DNA of 64,000 nt from Streptomyces sp. ADI95-17 (lineage in GTDB: Bacteria; Actinomycetota; Actinomycetes; Streptomycetales; Streptomycetaceae), in assembly GCF_003846175.1 (NCBI RefSeq), contig NZ_ML123049.1, positions 276,081 through 340,080 on the forward strand, written 5' to 3'. Below are positions 8,320 through 15,904 of the stretch, piece by piece. Position numbers and translations under genes: made by a program. Numbering within the stretch: the first letter of the stretch is position 1; each line of letters begins with the position of its first letter. The notes beneath the pieces are model-generated. The model saw only the letters and a program-made list of their open reading frames with translations, was not told where the DNA came from and made no database searches.

Positions 8320-8366
8320 GCCCCGGTTACCGAGCCCCGAGAGCTGAGCCCCGGTGCCCGAGCCCC
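8311..8366. repeat. 28-bp tandem duplication across the MFS stop codon
   Basis: Units 8311-8338 and 8339-8366 match at 26 of 28 positions. The first unit contains the MFS TGA stop, so the second copy lies in non-coding sequence and preserves a duplicate of the gene end. Confidence 0.9.
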
Positions 8367-8397
8367 GGACGTGAGCACGGGCACTTCGGGGCTCGGT
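8329..8397. terminator. Candidate terminator with alternative stems
   Basis: TCGGGGCTCGGT at 8386-8397 can pair with ACCGAGCCCCGA at 8329-8340 (12 bp), or through CGGGGCTCGG with CCGAGCCCCG at 8358-8367 (10 bp, 19-nt loop). The upstream arms sit in the two copies of the tandem duplication, so the two pairings exclude each other. There is no U-tract, which is usual in Streptomyces. Confidence 0.5.
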
Positions 8398-8466
8398 GAC
8401 CCCGGCCGGTTGGGTGTGCTCCCGGCACCAGGCAGGATGGTGCCGTCCAGCCGGCAAGGGGAGACC

Positions 8467-9147
8467 ATGATCGAGAAGATTCTACCGTCCCGGGTAGCGG
8501 TGGCAGAGGCGTTCTCCGACCTGCCCGATGCCGTGCTCCTGCCCGCCGAGGAGGCGCTGACCCGCGGCTTCGTGGCCAAGCGCCGCGGGGAGTTCGCCAC
8601 GGCGCGTCACTGCGCCCGCCTCGCCCTCGGATCGCTGGGCATCCCTCCCGTCCCCATCCTCAAGGGCGCGCGCGGTGCCCCGATCTGGCCGGAGAACACG
8701 GTCGGGAGCCTGACCCACTGCACCGGCTACCGCGCCGCCGTCGTGGCCCACCGGGCGGACGTGCGCTCCGTCGGCATCGACGCCGAGTGCGACGCGCCGC
8801 TCCCCGCCGACGTGCACGGCAGCATCGCGCTGGCGACGGAGCAGCGGCGCGAGCGCGAACTGTGCCTGGAACGACCGGAGATCAACTGGGACCGGCTGCT
8901 GTTCAGCGCGAAGGAGGCCGTGTACAAGACCTGGTTCCCGCTGACCCACCGCTGGCTGGGCTTCGAGGAGGCCGACATCGAGCTCTGCCCGGACGGCAGC
9001 TTCACCGCCGAGATCCTGACCTCCGACCTGGAACCGGCGGCCGGTACGGGAGCCCCTGCGGTCCCCGGGGTCTTCAGCGGCCGCTGGCTGTCCGAGGGCG
9101 GTCTGCTGCTGACCGCGATCGTTGTCGAGGACACGCCCGCACCGTAA
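8467..9147 (+). CDS. 4'-phosphopantetheinyl transferase, Sfp/EntD type
   Basis: This 226-residue enzyme would move the phosphopantetheine arm of CoA onto a serine of acyl or peptidyl carrier proteins. The metal and CoA site is visible as GIDAE (Asp105, Glu107), and the signature FSAKEAVYKTW has Glu150 beside Lys149. The upstream part RGEFATARHCARLAL and GSLTHC is the EntD-like N-terminal domain. AAGGGGAG stands immediately before ATG 8467. It follows the five-gene operon but is separated by repeats and a candidate terminator, so it is probably transcribed on its own. No carrier-protein gene lies in the window, so its client is elsewhere. Confidence 0.9.
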   Translation: MIEKILPSRVAVAEAFSDLPDAVLLPAEEALTRGFVAKRRGEFATARHCARLALGSLGIPPVPILKGARGAPIWPENTVGSLTHCTGYRAAVVAHRADVRSVGIDAECDAPLPADVHGSIALATEQRRERELCLERPEINWDRLLFSAKEAVYKTWFPLTHRWLGFEEADIELCPDGSFTAEILTSDLEPAAGTGAPAVPGVFSGRWLSEGGLLLTAIVVEDTPAP

Positions 9148-9158
9148 TCTCTGTCCGC

Positions 9159-10313
9159 ATGAGTGAAGACCACCCGGGCGAAGAGCGCAGGCGCGCACGC
9201 GAGTTGGGCATCTCCCTGAACGGCGAGCCCGGGAGGTGGAACGCGATCACGGACGTCCCCGGCGTCGAGGTCGGATACGTCACCCTCGTGGACGGCGACG
9301 ACGTACGCACCGGTGTGACCGCGCTGCTGCCGCGCGGCCGGGACGGTGTGGGAACCCCCTGCGCGGCCGGCCGGCACTCGTTCAACGGCAACGGTGAGAT
9401 GACCGGCACCGCGTGGATCGAGGAGACCGGCTCGCTCGCCGTTCCGGTGGTCATCACCAACACGTACGCGGTCGGCCCGGTGCACCGGGGCGTGGTCGAG
9501 TGGGTCCGCGCCAACTGCCGGGGCATGGCGCCGGAGTGGCTGCTGCCGGTCGTCACGGAGACCTGGGACGGTCACCTCAACGACATCCACGGCTCGGCCG
9601 TGGAGTCCCGCCACGCGGCGGAGGCGATCGAGGCGGCGGTCTCCGGCCCGGTCGAGGAAGGGTGTGTCGGCGGCGGGACGGGCATGCGCTGCTACGGCTT
9701 CAAGGGCGGCTCGGGCACCGCGTCGCGCGTGGTGGAGTACGGCGAGGACCGGTACACCGTCGGAGCCTTCGTCCAGGCCAACTTCGGCGCACTGCGCGAA
9801 CTGGTGGTGTCCGGTGTACCGGTGGGCCGCGAGCTCGCCGACCCGGCCGGGTCGGCGGCGCCCCGGGTGGCCCCCGGGGCGACGGCCGACGGGGAGCGCC
9901 CGGTGCCGCCCGGCGCGGGCTCGGTGATCGTGGTGGTGGCGACCGACGCACCGCTGCTGCCGGGTCAGTGCAAGGCGCTGGCCCGCCGGGTGACGCTCGG
10001 CCTGGCCCGTACCGGCACCACCGGCAGCCACTTCTCCGGAGACCTGTTCCTGGCCTTCTCCACGGCCAACCCGTCCGCGCTGACCAGTACGTTCCCGGAG
10101 AACGACGGCAGTGCACCGTACGAGTCGATGCGCTTCGTCCCCTGGGGCCGGATGGACCCCTTCTACGGCGCGGTGGTCGAGTCGGTGGAGGAGGCGGTGC
10201 TCAATGTGCTCACCGGCGCGGAGCCGATGACGGGTCGGGCCGGCCACCACGTCCCGGCGCTTCCGCTGGACCGGGTGACCGAGCTCCTGGCGGCGCGCGG
10301 AGCGGTGTCGTAA
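9159..10313 (+). CDS. P1-family (DmpA/BapA-type) aminopeptidase
   Basis: This 384-residue Ntn-hydrolase-like peptidase of family S58 has NAITDVPGVEVGY near the N terminus. The glycine-rich core reads CVGGGTGMRCYGFKGG followed by GTASRVV. The presumed autocatalytic Gly-Ser junction sits in GSVIVVVATDAPL with Ser255 as new N-terminal nucleophile, close to Ser250 of Ochrobactrum DmpA. Relatives release N-terminal D- or L-amino acids or beta-amino acids from small peptides. It starts 12 nt after the transferase, so the two may be co-transcribed. The last codons and stop are the first copy of a three-unit repeat. Confidence 0.88.
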   Translation: MSEDHPGEERRRARELGISLNGEPGRWNAITDVPGVEVGYVTLVDGDDVRTGVTALLPRGRDGVGTPCAAGRHSFNGNGEMTGTAWIEETGSLAVPVVITNTYAVGPVHRGVVEWVRANCRGMAPEWLLPVVTETWDGHLNDIHGSAVESRHAAEAIEAAVSGPVEEGCVGGGTGMRCYGFKGGSGTASRVVEYGEDRYTVGAFVQANFGALRELVVSGVPVGRELADPAGSAAPRVAPGATADGERPVPPGAGSVIVVVATDAPLLPGQCKALARRVTLGLARTGTTGSHFSGDLFLAFSTANPSALTSTFPENDGSAPYESMRFVPWGRMDPFYGAVVESVEEAVLNVLTGAEPMTGRAGHHVPALPLDRVTELLAARGAVS

Positions 10314-10396
10314 GCCCTACGGACCGGCGCGCGGAGGAGTGTCGAAAAGCCCCGCGGGCCGGCGCGCGGAGCGGTGTCGTAAAGCCCCCACGGACC
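10292..10396. repeat. 34-36-bp tandem repeat, 3 units, across the peptidase stop codon
   Basis: Units 10292-10325, 10326-10360 and 10361-10396 all begin GGCGCGCGGAG and end near CGGACC or CGGGCC; a partial fourth follows (10397-10403). The first unit encodes the C terminus and TAA of the peptidase, and the others are downstream copies of that gene end. Confidence 0.9.
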
Positions 10397-10464
10397 GGCG
10401 CGCTCACAGCCGCTTCGGGCGGGCTCGTTGGCCGGGTACAGGTTCGTCGGCCATACTGCCCGCC

Positions 10465-11085
10465 GTGGAGCAGCGCATAGATCCGAACACTCAGCCCGGA
10501 TACGCCGCAGGGACAGACCCGGCGTTCATCCCCGGTCTCACGGCCCCCGTCACGGCCAGGACACCGGACACGAGCCTGGAGCAGCCAGACCTGGAGGAGA
10601 CAGAACCGGAACAGGCGGAGCAGGAAAAGCCGGAGCAGGACCGTCCGGAGCACGACCGGCCGGAGTCGGAAGCGACGCAGGAGCGGTCGGCCGACGACGC
10701 CGCTCCCGGCGGTGAGGCTTCCCACGGTGAGGCTTCCGACGACGGGGACAGCGACGAGGCGGCGGGCGGAAAGGACGCGGCGGCGGACGGCGAGGAGGCG
10801 GCGGACGGTCCCTCGTTCGAGGTGAGCGACCGCCGGGGCTCGATCGCCGCGGACCGTGCGGGGGTCCGGTTCCGGCTGGACGACCAGGAAGCCGACTTCC
10901 GGTGGGACGAGATCGGTGCCGTCGAGGTGAAGTTGCCCCGGTTCGGCCGCCGGTTCACCGTCACTGTCCATATGTCGACCCGGCGGTGGTTCAACGCCGA
11001 GGTCGAGGCGCCGGCCAGGAGCAGCCTCAAGGAGTGGGCGGCGGAGCTCGACACGGTGCTGGACGCCTACTTCGAGGAGTCCTGA
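10465..11085 (+). CDS. Conserved hypothetical protein with acidic N-terminal half
   Basis: I do not recognise a named family. The 206-residue product has about 120 residues very rich in Glu, Asp, Gln, Pro and Ala, clearly disordered, with several EQ/PE/PEHDRPE-like runs. A compact C-terminal domain of about 85 residues (from SFEVSDRRGSI) has alternating strands and a last helix ending VLDAYFEES, which could be a small PH-like or beta-barrel domain. GTG 10465 was chosen because the frame upstream is only the tail of the three-unit repeat. It converges on the hydrolase gene across a strong hairpin. Confidence 0.65.
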   Translation: MEQRIDPNTQPGYAAGTDPAFIPGLTAPVTARTPDTSLEQPDLEETEPEQAEQEKPEQDRPEHDRPESEATQERSADDAAPGGEASHGEASDDGDSDEAAGGKDAAADGEEAADGPSFEVSDRRGSIAADRAGVRFRLDDQEADFRWDEIGAVEVKLPRFGRRFTVTVHMSTRRWFNAEVEAPARSSLKEWAAELDTVLDAYFEES

Positions 11086-11102
11086 CCCCGGCGGAGCGGC
11101 CT

Positions 11103-11134
11103 GGTGGGCGGGGTCGGCAGTCTCCCCGCCCACC
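11103..11134. terminator. Bidirectional terminator hairpin
   Basis: GGTGGGCGGGG (11103-11113) pairs perfectly with CCCCGCCCACC (11124-11134) around a 10-nt loop, between two convergent genes ending at 11085 and 11139. Confidence 0.8.
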
Positions 11135-11138
11135 GGCC

Positions 11139-12218
11139 TCAGCGCGTGCCGTACGGGCCGCGGAGCGCGTCGAGGATGTGCGGCCACGCGGCGGCCCCGA
11201 GCGCCGCGTCCGCCGCGGCTGAACCCCCGTAGCGGAACTGTGCGGAGGCGGGCGCCGGACCCTCGCCGGGCAGGCGTGGACGGTGGCCCGCGCCTGGGGC
11301 GCCGACGACCCGTACGGGCAGCCCGGCCGCCCTGCGTCGGGCGGCAAGCTCCTCGGCGCAGGGCAGCGAGGGCCACATCTCGTCGTCGCCGCCCGCGACC
11401 AGGACGAGATCTGCGCCCGACCTCTCCACCGGAATCCTCGCCGCGTCGACGCGACCGGCGAACGTGCGCCGACTCTGCTCGTACCAGCCGCGGATCGCGA
11501 CCGGACCGCCTTCGGGGCGTGCGGGCGCGGGCGTCCAGGAGTCGTCGTACGGGACGAACGGCAGCGGCTCACCGCGCCAGGTCCATGAGGACCGGTGGGG
11601 CCGGGCCCGTCCGTCCTTCCCGGGGCCGACGTTCGCCCAGGTGAGCGACGTGGGCGAGAGCGCCACCACGGCGTCGACACCGGGCAGGAGCACCGACAGG
11701 TGCAGGGCGGCCTCCGCGCCCTTGGACGTACCGAGCACGCCGATCCGCCGGGCGCCGCCCGCGCGCAGCAGTGCGATCGCGGGCTCGAAGGTCTCCAGCG
11801 GGACCTCGCAGATGCCCGGCGGCTGCCCGGAGCCGCCGAACCAGCGGATCGACAGGGCGGTCATGCCCTCCCGGGCCAGGATCCGGCACCGCTCTTCCTC
11901 GATCCGCCCGCTGGACCCGGAGAGCACGAGCACCCCGACCTCCGGGTCGCCGGCCGGACCGTGCGGGGGCCTGGCGAGATACCCCTCGCGAACGCCCCGG
12001 TGCGGGGGTTCGAGAGGGGTTCCGCGAGCAGCCCCGCGAGCGCTTTCACGGCGTACGCCTTCACCGCGTACGCCTTCACCCGGATCGACCTCGCCGGGAT
12101 CGCCTTCATCCGGACCGACCTCATCCGGATCGACGCCATCCGGTTCGACTTCCCCCGGACCGACGCCATCCGGTTCGACCCGGCCGGGATCGCGGAAGAC
12201 GCGCTCGACGATGTGCAT
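11139..12218 (-). CDS. Alpha/beta hydrolase, acyl-CoA thioesterase/BAAT C-terminal-like
   Basis: This 359-residue protein starts MHIVERVF. After a repeat-rich N-terminal stretch comes an alpha/beta-hydrolase domain resembling the BAAT/acyl-CoA thioester hydrolase C-terminal domain. It has VGVLVLSGSSG with an oxyanion region, the nucleophile-elbow candidate GTSKGAEAA (Ser), LVLAGGDDEMWPS (acid), and AGHRPRLP (His). A role in hydrolysing an acyl thioester or ester is likely, but the substrate is unknown. ATG at 12218 is 11 nt from the SIS gene stop, so the two are one operon. Residues roughly 11-55 are a nine-unit, five-residue Asp/Glu/Pro/Gly repeat that looks disordered. Confidence 0.75.
   Translation of the reverse strand: MHIVERVFRDPGRVEPDGVGPGEVEPDGVDPDEVGPDEGDPGEVDPGEGVRGEGVRRESARGAARGTPLEPPHRGVREGYLARPPHGPAGDPEVGVLVLSGSSGRIEEERCRILAREGMTALSIRWFGGSGQPPGICEVPLETFEPAIALLRAGGARRIGVLGTSKGAEAALHLSVLLPGVDAVVALSPTSLTWANVGPGKDGRARPHRSSWTWRGEPLPFVPYDDSWTPAPARPEGGPVAIRGWYEQSRRTFAGRVDAARIPVERSGADLVLVAGGDDEMWPSLPCAEELAARRRAAGLPVRVVGAPGAGHRPRLPGEGPAPASAQFRYGGSAAADAALGAAAWPHILDALRGPYGTR
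12051..12185. repeat. 15-bp tandem repeat, 9 units, inside the hydrolase gene
   Basis: Nine consecutive 15-bp units from 12051 on the plus strand follow a CGGATCGACNNCATC-like pattern, diverging towards 12051. Each keeps the hydrolase frame and adds five residues. Confidence 0.9.
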
Positions 12219-12229
12219 CGGACGGACCG

Positions 12230-13114
12230 TCAGGCGTCCGTGAGGACGACGGAACGGGTCAGGTGGCGCGGGCTGTCCGGGTCCAGGCCGCGGGCGACGG
12301 CGCGGGCGATCGCCAGCCGCTGCACGCGCACCAGGTCGGCCAGCGGGTCCAGGTCGCTGTCCACCCAGCGGGCGCCGGTCGCCAGCACCTGCTCCGCCAG
12401 CCCCTCGGGGGCGGTGCCGAACATCCAGGTCGCGGTGCCGTCGGTGGCGATGCTGATCGGGCCGTGGCGGTACTCCATCGCGGGGTACGACTCGGTCCAG
12501 GACAGCGACGCCTCCTTCATCTTCAGCGCCGCCTCGTTGGCGAGTCCCGCCGTCCAGCCGCGGCCGAGGAAGGAGAACTGGGTGCACTCCACCAGGCCCT
12601 CGGGAAGCGGCTCGGCCAGTGCAGTCTCCGCGTCGCGCACCGCTTCCTCGGTGTGCAGACCGAGGTGGGCACGGAGCAGGGTGAACGCGGTGGTGGCGAA
12701 CCGGGTCTGCACGACGGACTGCTCGTCGGCGAACTCAAGGACGACGACGTCGTCGGCCGCCGTCATGACCGGTGTGTTCGGGTCGGCGGTGATGGCGACG
12801 GTACGGGTGACACCCCGGAGCCGTTCGAGCAGCTCCAGCACCTCGGTCGTGGTCCCCGAACGGGTGAGGGCGACGACCCGGTCGTAACCGCGGCCGAAGG
12901 GGAACTCCGAGGCGGCGAAGGCGTCGGACTCGCCCTGGCCGGACCCCTCACGGAGCGCGGCGTACGCCTGGGCCATGTAGAACGAGGTGCCGCAGCCGAC
13001 GACCGCGATGCGCTCGCCGGTGGCGGGCAGCGCGGCCGACTGCGTCTCGGCCAGCTCGGCGGCGCGACGCCAGCACTCCGGCTGACTGGCTGTCTCGATC
13101 TCGACAAATGACAC
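12230..13114 (-). CDS. SIS-domain sugar-phosphate isomerase/deaminase
   Basis: This 294-residue protein has two SIS domains without a glutaminase domain, like AgaS or the isomerase half of GlmS. The first domain has VVGCGTSFYMAQA and TRSGTTTEVLELL (phosphosugar-binding Ser/Thr loop). The second has FLGRGWTAGLANEAALKMKE and an AMEYRHGP loop, typical of amino-sugar phosphate enzymes. It probably isomerises or deaminates a ketose/aldose or amino-sugar phosphate in the cytoplasm. The start is GTG at 13114. It is divergent from a DeoR-type regulator, a classic arrangement for a sugar-phosphate pathway, and the hydrolase gene follows in the same operon. Confidence 0.87.
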   Translation of the reverse strand: MSFVEIETASQPECWRRAAELAETQSAALPATGERIAVVGCGTSFYMAQAYAALREGSGQGESDAFAASEFPFGRGYDRVVALTRSGTTTEVLELLERLRGVTRTVAITADPNTPVMTAADDVVVLEFADEQSVVQTRFATTAFTLLRAHLGLHTEEAVRDAETALAEPLPEGLVECTQFSFLGRGWTAGLANEAALKMKEASLSWTESYPAMEYRHGPISIATDGTATWMFGTAPEGLAEQVLATGARWVDSDLDPLADLVRVQRLAIARAVARGLDPDSPRHLTRSVVLTDA

Positions 13115-13139
13115 TTTTGCACTCCGTACTCGTAGTGAG

Positions 13140-13177
13140 ATGCTCGTTTACGCAAGATATACGTGCTCTACGAGCAT
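13140..13177. promoter_or_regulatory. Inverted repeats between isomerase and DeoR genes
   Basis: ATGCTCGT (13140-13147) and ACGAGCAT (13170-13177) form an inverted repeat with a 22-bp spacer, and a shorter palindrome TGCTCTACGAGCA (13164-13176) overlaps the right arm. Repeated TGCTC half-sites in the 185-bp divergent promoter suggest an operator for the adjacent DeoR-type repressor. The protein-site pairing is inference. Confidence 0.5.
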
Positions 13178-13299
13178 TATCAAGCATCCTGCGTGCAGGA
13201 GGCTTGACTGGGCGGTGCCTTGTGCGACGCTTGCGCGTGTCCGGTGACCGTACCCAAGGGGATGGGTGCCCGAAGCCCGGGCTCGTAAGGAGAGTTGCC

Positions 13300-14100
13300 T
13301 TGTCCAGGGATGCCCGGTGGAACGCGCTGCTGGAACTCGTCGGTAAGAACGGCCGGGTGGACGTCGAGGACGCCGCCACGGCGCTGGACGTCTCGGCCGC
13401 GACCATCCGCCGCGACCTGGACCAGCTCGCCGAGCAGCAGCTGCTCACCCGTACCCGCGGCGGCGCGGTGGCGCACGGAGTCAGCTACGAACTGGCCCTG
13501 CGCTACAAGACCGGCCGCCACGCCCCCGAGAAGCAGGCCATCGGCCGCGCGGTCTCCGAGCTGGTGGCGGTGGGCGAGGTGGTGGGACTGACCGGCGGTA
13601 CGACGCTGACCGAGGTGGCCCGTTCGCTGGCGGTGCGCTCCGACGTCGTCGGTGAGGGTGCGACCGGGATGGGCGGGCAGCCGACCCTGACCGTGGTCAC
13701 CAATGCCCTCAACATCGCCAACGAGCTGGTGATCCGCCCGCAGATCAAGATCGTGGTGACCGGCGGAGTGGCCAGGCCCCAGTCGTACGAGCTGACGGGC
13801 CCGCTGGCCAGCGGGGTGCTGGGCGAGATCACGCTCGACGTCGCCGTGCTGGGTGTCAACGCGATCGACACCGAGCGCGGTGCCTACGTCCACCACGAGG
13901 GCGAGGCCAGTATCAACCGCCTGCTCGCCCAGCAGGCCCAGCGCGTGGTCGTGGCCGCCGACTCCTCGAAGATCGGCAAGCGGGCCTTCGCCCGGGTCTG
14001 CGACCTGGCCCAGGTCGACTTCCTGGTCACCGACGAGGGGATCACCCCCGAGGCGACCGCCCGTTTCACCGAGGCCGGGGTCACGGTCATCGCGGTGTGA
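13300..14100 (+). CDS. DeoR/GlpR-family transcriptional regulator
   Basis: This 266-residue regulator has the DeoR winged helix at residues 5-57, with RRDLDQL in the recognition helix and LTRTRGGAV in the wing. A DeoR C-terminal sugar-phosphate sensor domain follows, with KQAIGRAVSELV, GLTGGTTLTEVA, VVTNALNIANEL and VVAADSSKIGKRAF. TTG 13300 was chosen because AAGGAGA ends 6 nt upstream and homologues begin with a Ser-Arg-Asp N terminus; the frame upstream of it shows no family motif. It probably represses the divergent SIS isomerase operon and itself, responding to a phosphorylated sugar. A candidate terminator follows. Confidence 0.9.
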   Translation: MSRDARWNALLELVGKNGRVDVEDAATALDVSAATIRRDLDQLAEQQLLTRTRGGAVAHGVSYELALRYKTGRHAPEKQAIGRAVSELVAVGEVVGLTGGTTLTEVARSLAVRSDVVGEGATGMGGQPTLTVVTNALNIANELVIRPQIKIVVTGGVARPQSYELTGPLASGVLGEITLDVAVLGVNAIDTERGAYVHHEGEASINRLLAQQAQRVVVAADSSKIGKRAFARVCDLAQVDFLVTDEGITPEATARFTEAGVTVIAV

Positions 14101-14115
14101 GCGCCGGCCGCCCGA

Positions 14116-14159
14116 CGGCGGGGAGTCGTCCCGGACGCGGGGCGGCACCCCGCCGTTTT
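14116..14159 (+). terminator. Candidate terminator after the DeoR gene
   Basis: CGGCGGGG (14116-14123) pairs with CCCCGCCG (14148-14155), followed by TTTT. A shorter inner alternative is GCGGGG (14137-14142) with CCCCGC (14148-14153). Confidence 0.55.
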
Positions 14160-14195
14160 CTCTGTGCGTGCCGCTTCTTTGCTTGTACCGAGGCG

Positions 14196-14209
14196 ATTCG
14201 ATGTCGAAT
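14196..14209. promoter_or_regulatory. Palindrome ATTCGA-TG-TCGAAT, possible operator
   Basis: A perfect 6-bp inverted repeat with a 2-bp centre lies in the 282-bp leader region of the dehydrogenase gene at 14383. No regulator can be assigned. Confidence 0.35.
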
Positions 14210-14324
14210 GATGCTCACTAGGTCCACGAAACGAGCAACTCTTGCCACGTGCGTGCGCTGTCGTGAACTATGTGGGTGTCGCCGTGCAGGAGCAACGGCC
14301 GCACCCCCATCCCCGTACGAACCG

Positions 14325-14370
14325 CCCGCACCACCAGTACAGCCAGACCCGCACCACCAGTACAGCCAGA
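14325..14370 (+). repeat. Perfect 23-bp tandem duplication before a start codon
   Basis: Units 14325-14347 and 14348-14370 are identical. The second runs into GAAGGGA, the ribosome binding site for GTG 14383, so the duplication lengthens the leader without touching the site. Confidence 0.92.
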
Positions 14371-14382
14371 GAAGGGACCCCC

Positions 14383-15555
14383 GTGTCAGACCTGCGACTC
14401 GGCGTCATCGGGCTCGGCCTGCGCCGTTCCATCGCGACCTCCGCCCACCACCCCGGACAGGGTTCGGCGATCACCGCCGTCTGCGACCTCGACCCCGAGG
14501 TCCGGCGGCGCGAGGCCGAGCAGTTCGGTGCCGATGTCGCGGTCGAGGACTACAGGCAGCTCCTCGGCCGGGACGACCTCGACGCGATCGTCGTCGCCAC
14601 TCCCGACGACACCCACGAGACCATCGCCATCGACGCGCTGCGGGCCGGCAAGGCCGTCTTCGTCGAGAAGCCGCTCGGGATCACCGTCGAGAGCTGCGAC
14701 AACATCCTGCGCGCCGCGTACGAGACCGGGACCCGGCTGTACGTCGGGCACAACATGCGCCACATGGGCGTCGTGCGGCTGATGCGCGACATCATCGCCC
14801 GCGGCGACATCGGCGAGCCCAAGGCGGTGTGGGTGCGGCACTTCGTCGGGTACGGCGGTGACTACTACTTCAAGGACTGGCACGCCGACCGGACCCGCAC
14901 CACCGGTCTGCTGCTCCAGAAGGCCGCGCACGACATCGACGTACTGCACTGGCTGGCCGGTGGCTACACCCGCCGCGTCAACGCGCTCGGCGACCTCCTC
15001 GTCTACGGCGACCTGCCGCGCCGGGAGGCGGACACCCCCCGCCCGGCGAACTGGCTGCGGGAGTTCGACTGGCCGCCGACGGCCCGCAAGGACCTGCACC
15101 ACATCGTGGACGTCGAGGACGTCTCGGTGATGAACATGCAGCTCGACAACGGCGTCGTGGCCGCCTACCAGCAGTGCCACTTCACCCCCGACTACTGGCG
15201 GAACTACACCGTCATCGGCACCGAGGGCCGCCTGGAGAACTTCGGTGACGGACCCGGTGACGAGGTCAAGGTCTGGAACACCGGCCCCAGCGGATACCGC
15301 GCCGAGGCGGACATCACCTACCGGGTGCCGGAGGCCGACGGCTCCCACGGCGGCGGGGACAGCCGGATCATGGAGGAGTTCTGCCGGTTCGTACGCGACG
15401 GGGGCGTCACCGACACCTCGCCGGTCGCCGCGCGGATGAGCGTCGCCGCCGGTGTGCTCGCGACCCGGTCCCTGCGCGAGGGCGGTGCGCCCTTCGAGGT
15501 GCCGGCCCTCGACCCCGAGCTGATCGCCTACTTCGAGGGCGGCCAGGTCCGGTAA
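14383..15555 (+). CDS. Gfo/Idh/MocA-family dehydrogenase
   Basis: This 390-residue protein begins with a Rossmann strand (LGVIGLGLR), has ATPDDTH in the second nucleotide-binding loop, and the canonical FVEKPL lysine motif near residue 95. The catalytic segment KAAHDIDVLHWL matches the family's conserved His/Asp helix. The full-length C-terminal beta-sheet domain is present, unlike in the short homologue at 455. Members oxidise or epimerise sugars and cyclitols with NAD(P). GTG 14383 follows GAAGGGA. The sugar-phosphate isomerase and DeoR regulator nearby suggest a shared carbohydrate theme, but a separate promoter region and a terminator divide them. Confidence 0.87.
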   Translation: MSDLRLGVIGLGLRRSIATSAHHPGQGSAITAVCDLDPEVRRREAEQFGADVAVEDYRQLLGRDDLDAIVVATPDDTHETIAIDALRAGKAVFVEKPLGITVESCDNILRAAYETGTRLYVGHNMRHMGVVRLMRDIIARGDIGEPKAVWVRHFVGYGGDYYFKDWHADRTRTTGLLLQKAAHDIDVLHWLAGGYTRRVNALGDLLVYGDLPRREADTPRPANWLREFDWPPTARKDLHHIVDVEDVSVMNMQLDNGVVAAYQQCHFTPDYWRNYTVIGTEGRLENFGDGPGDEVKVWNTGPSGYRAEADITYRVPEADGSHGGGDSRIMEEFCRFVRDGGVTDTSPVAARMSVAAGVLATRSLREGGAPFEVPALDPELIAYFEGGQVR

Positions 15556-15904
15556 CGCGCACGAGCGGTGCGACTGGTCCGCAGCTGCGGAGACCTTCGG
15601 GGACGGCGCCTTCCGGTGCCGTCCCCGAAGGTCTCCGTACGACTGTTTTCGGTCATGCTCGGTGGGTAATCGGCTCATTCCGGTTTGGCGGCCGCCCGGT
15701 GGGCGTTCGGTGAGATGTGTGACGTCGCCGGGTGAATTGGGGTGAATTGCAAGGAAGGTGACGGGTGGGGGTGGGGTGTGCCGGTCTCGCAGGGTCACCG
15801 TGGATGCGTCGCGGCAAGGCCAGTAGGGCGATTTCAAGCCAATGAGATCTCGTGGTGGCCGAGTTCGAACGCGTGGCCGGATCCCGGTCGGCATAATCGC
15901 GTCC
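15556..15904. other. Intergenic region, 349 bp
   Basis: No gene is supported. It holds a long terminator hairpin (15588-15637), a run of direct GGGTGAATTG-type motifs near 15730-15750, and a CATAAT hexamer at 15891-15896 that could be the -10 of a leaderless or near-leaderless MBL-fold gene. Confidence 0.6.
15588..15637. terminator. 20-bp perfect stem terminator
   Basis: The 20-nt arms 15588-15607 and 15618-15637 are perfectly complementary around a 10-nt loop. A T-run (GTTTTC) follows about 10 nt later. It ends the dehydrogenase transcript and is the longest perfect stem I noticed in the window. Confidence 0.9.
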
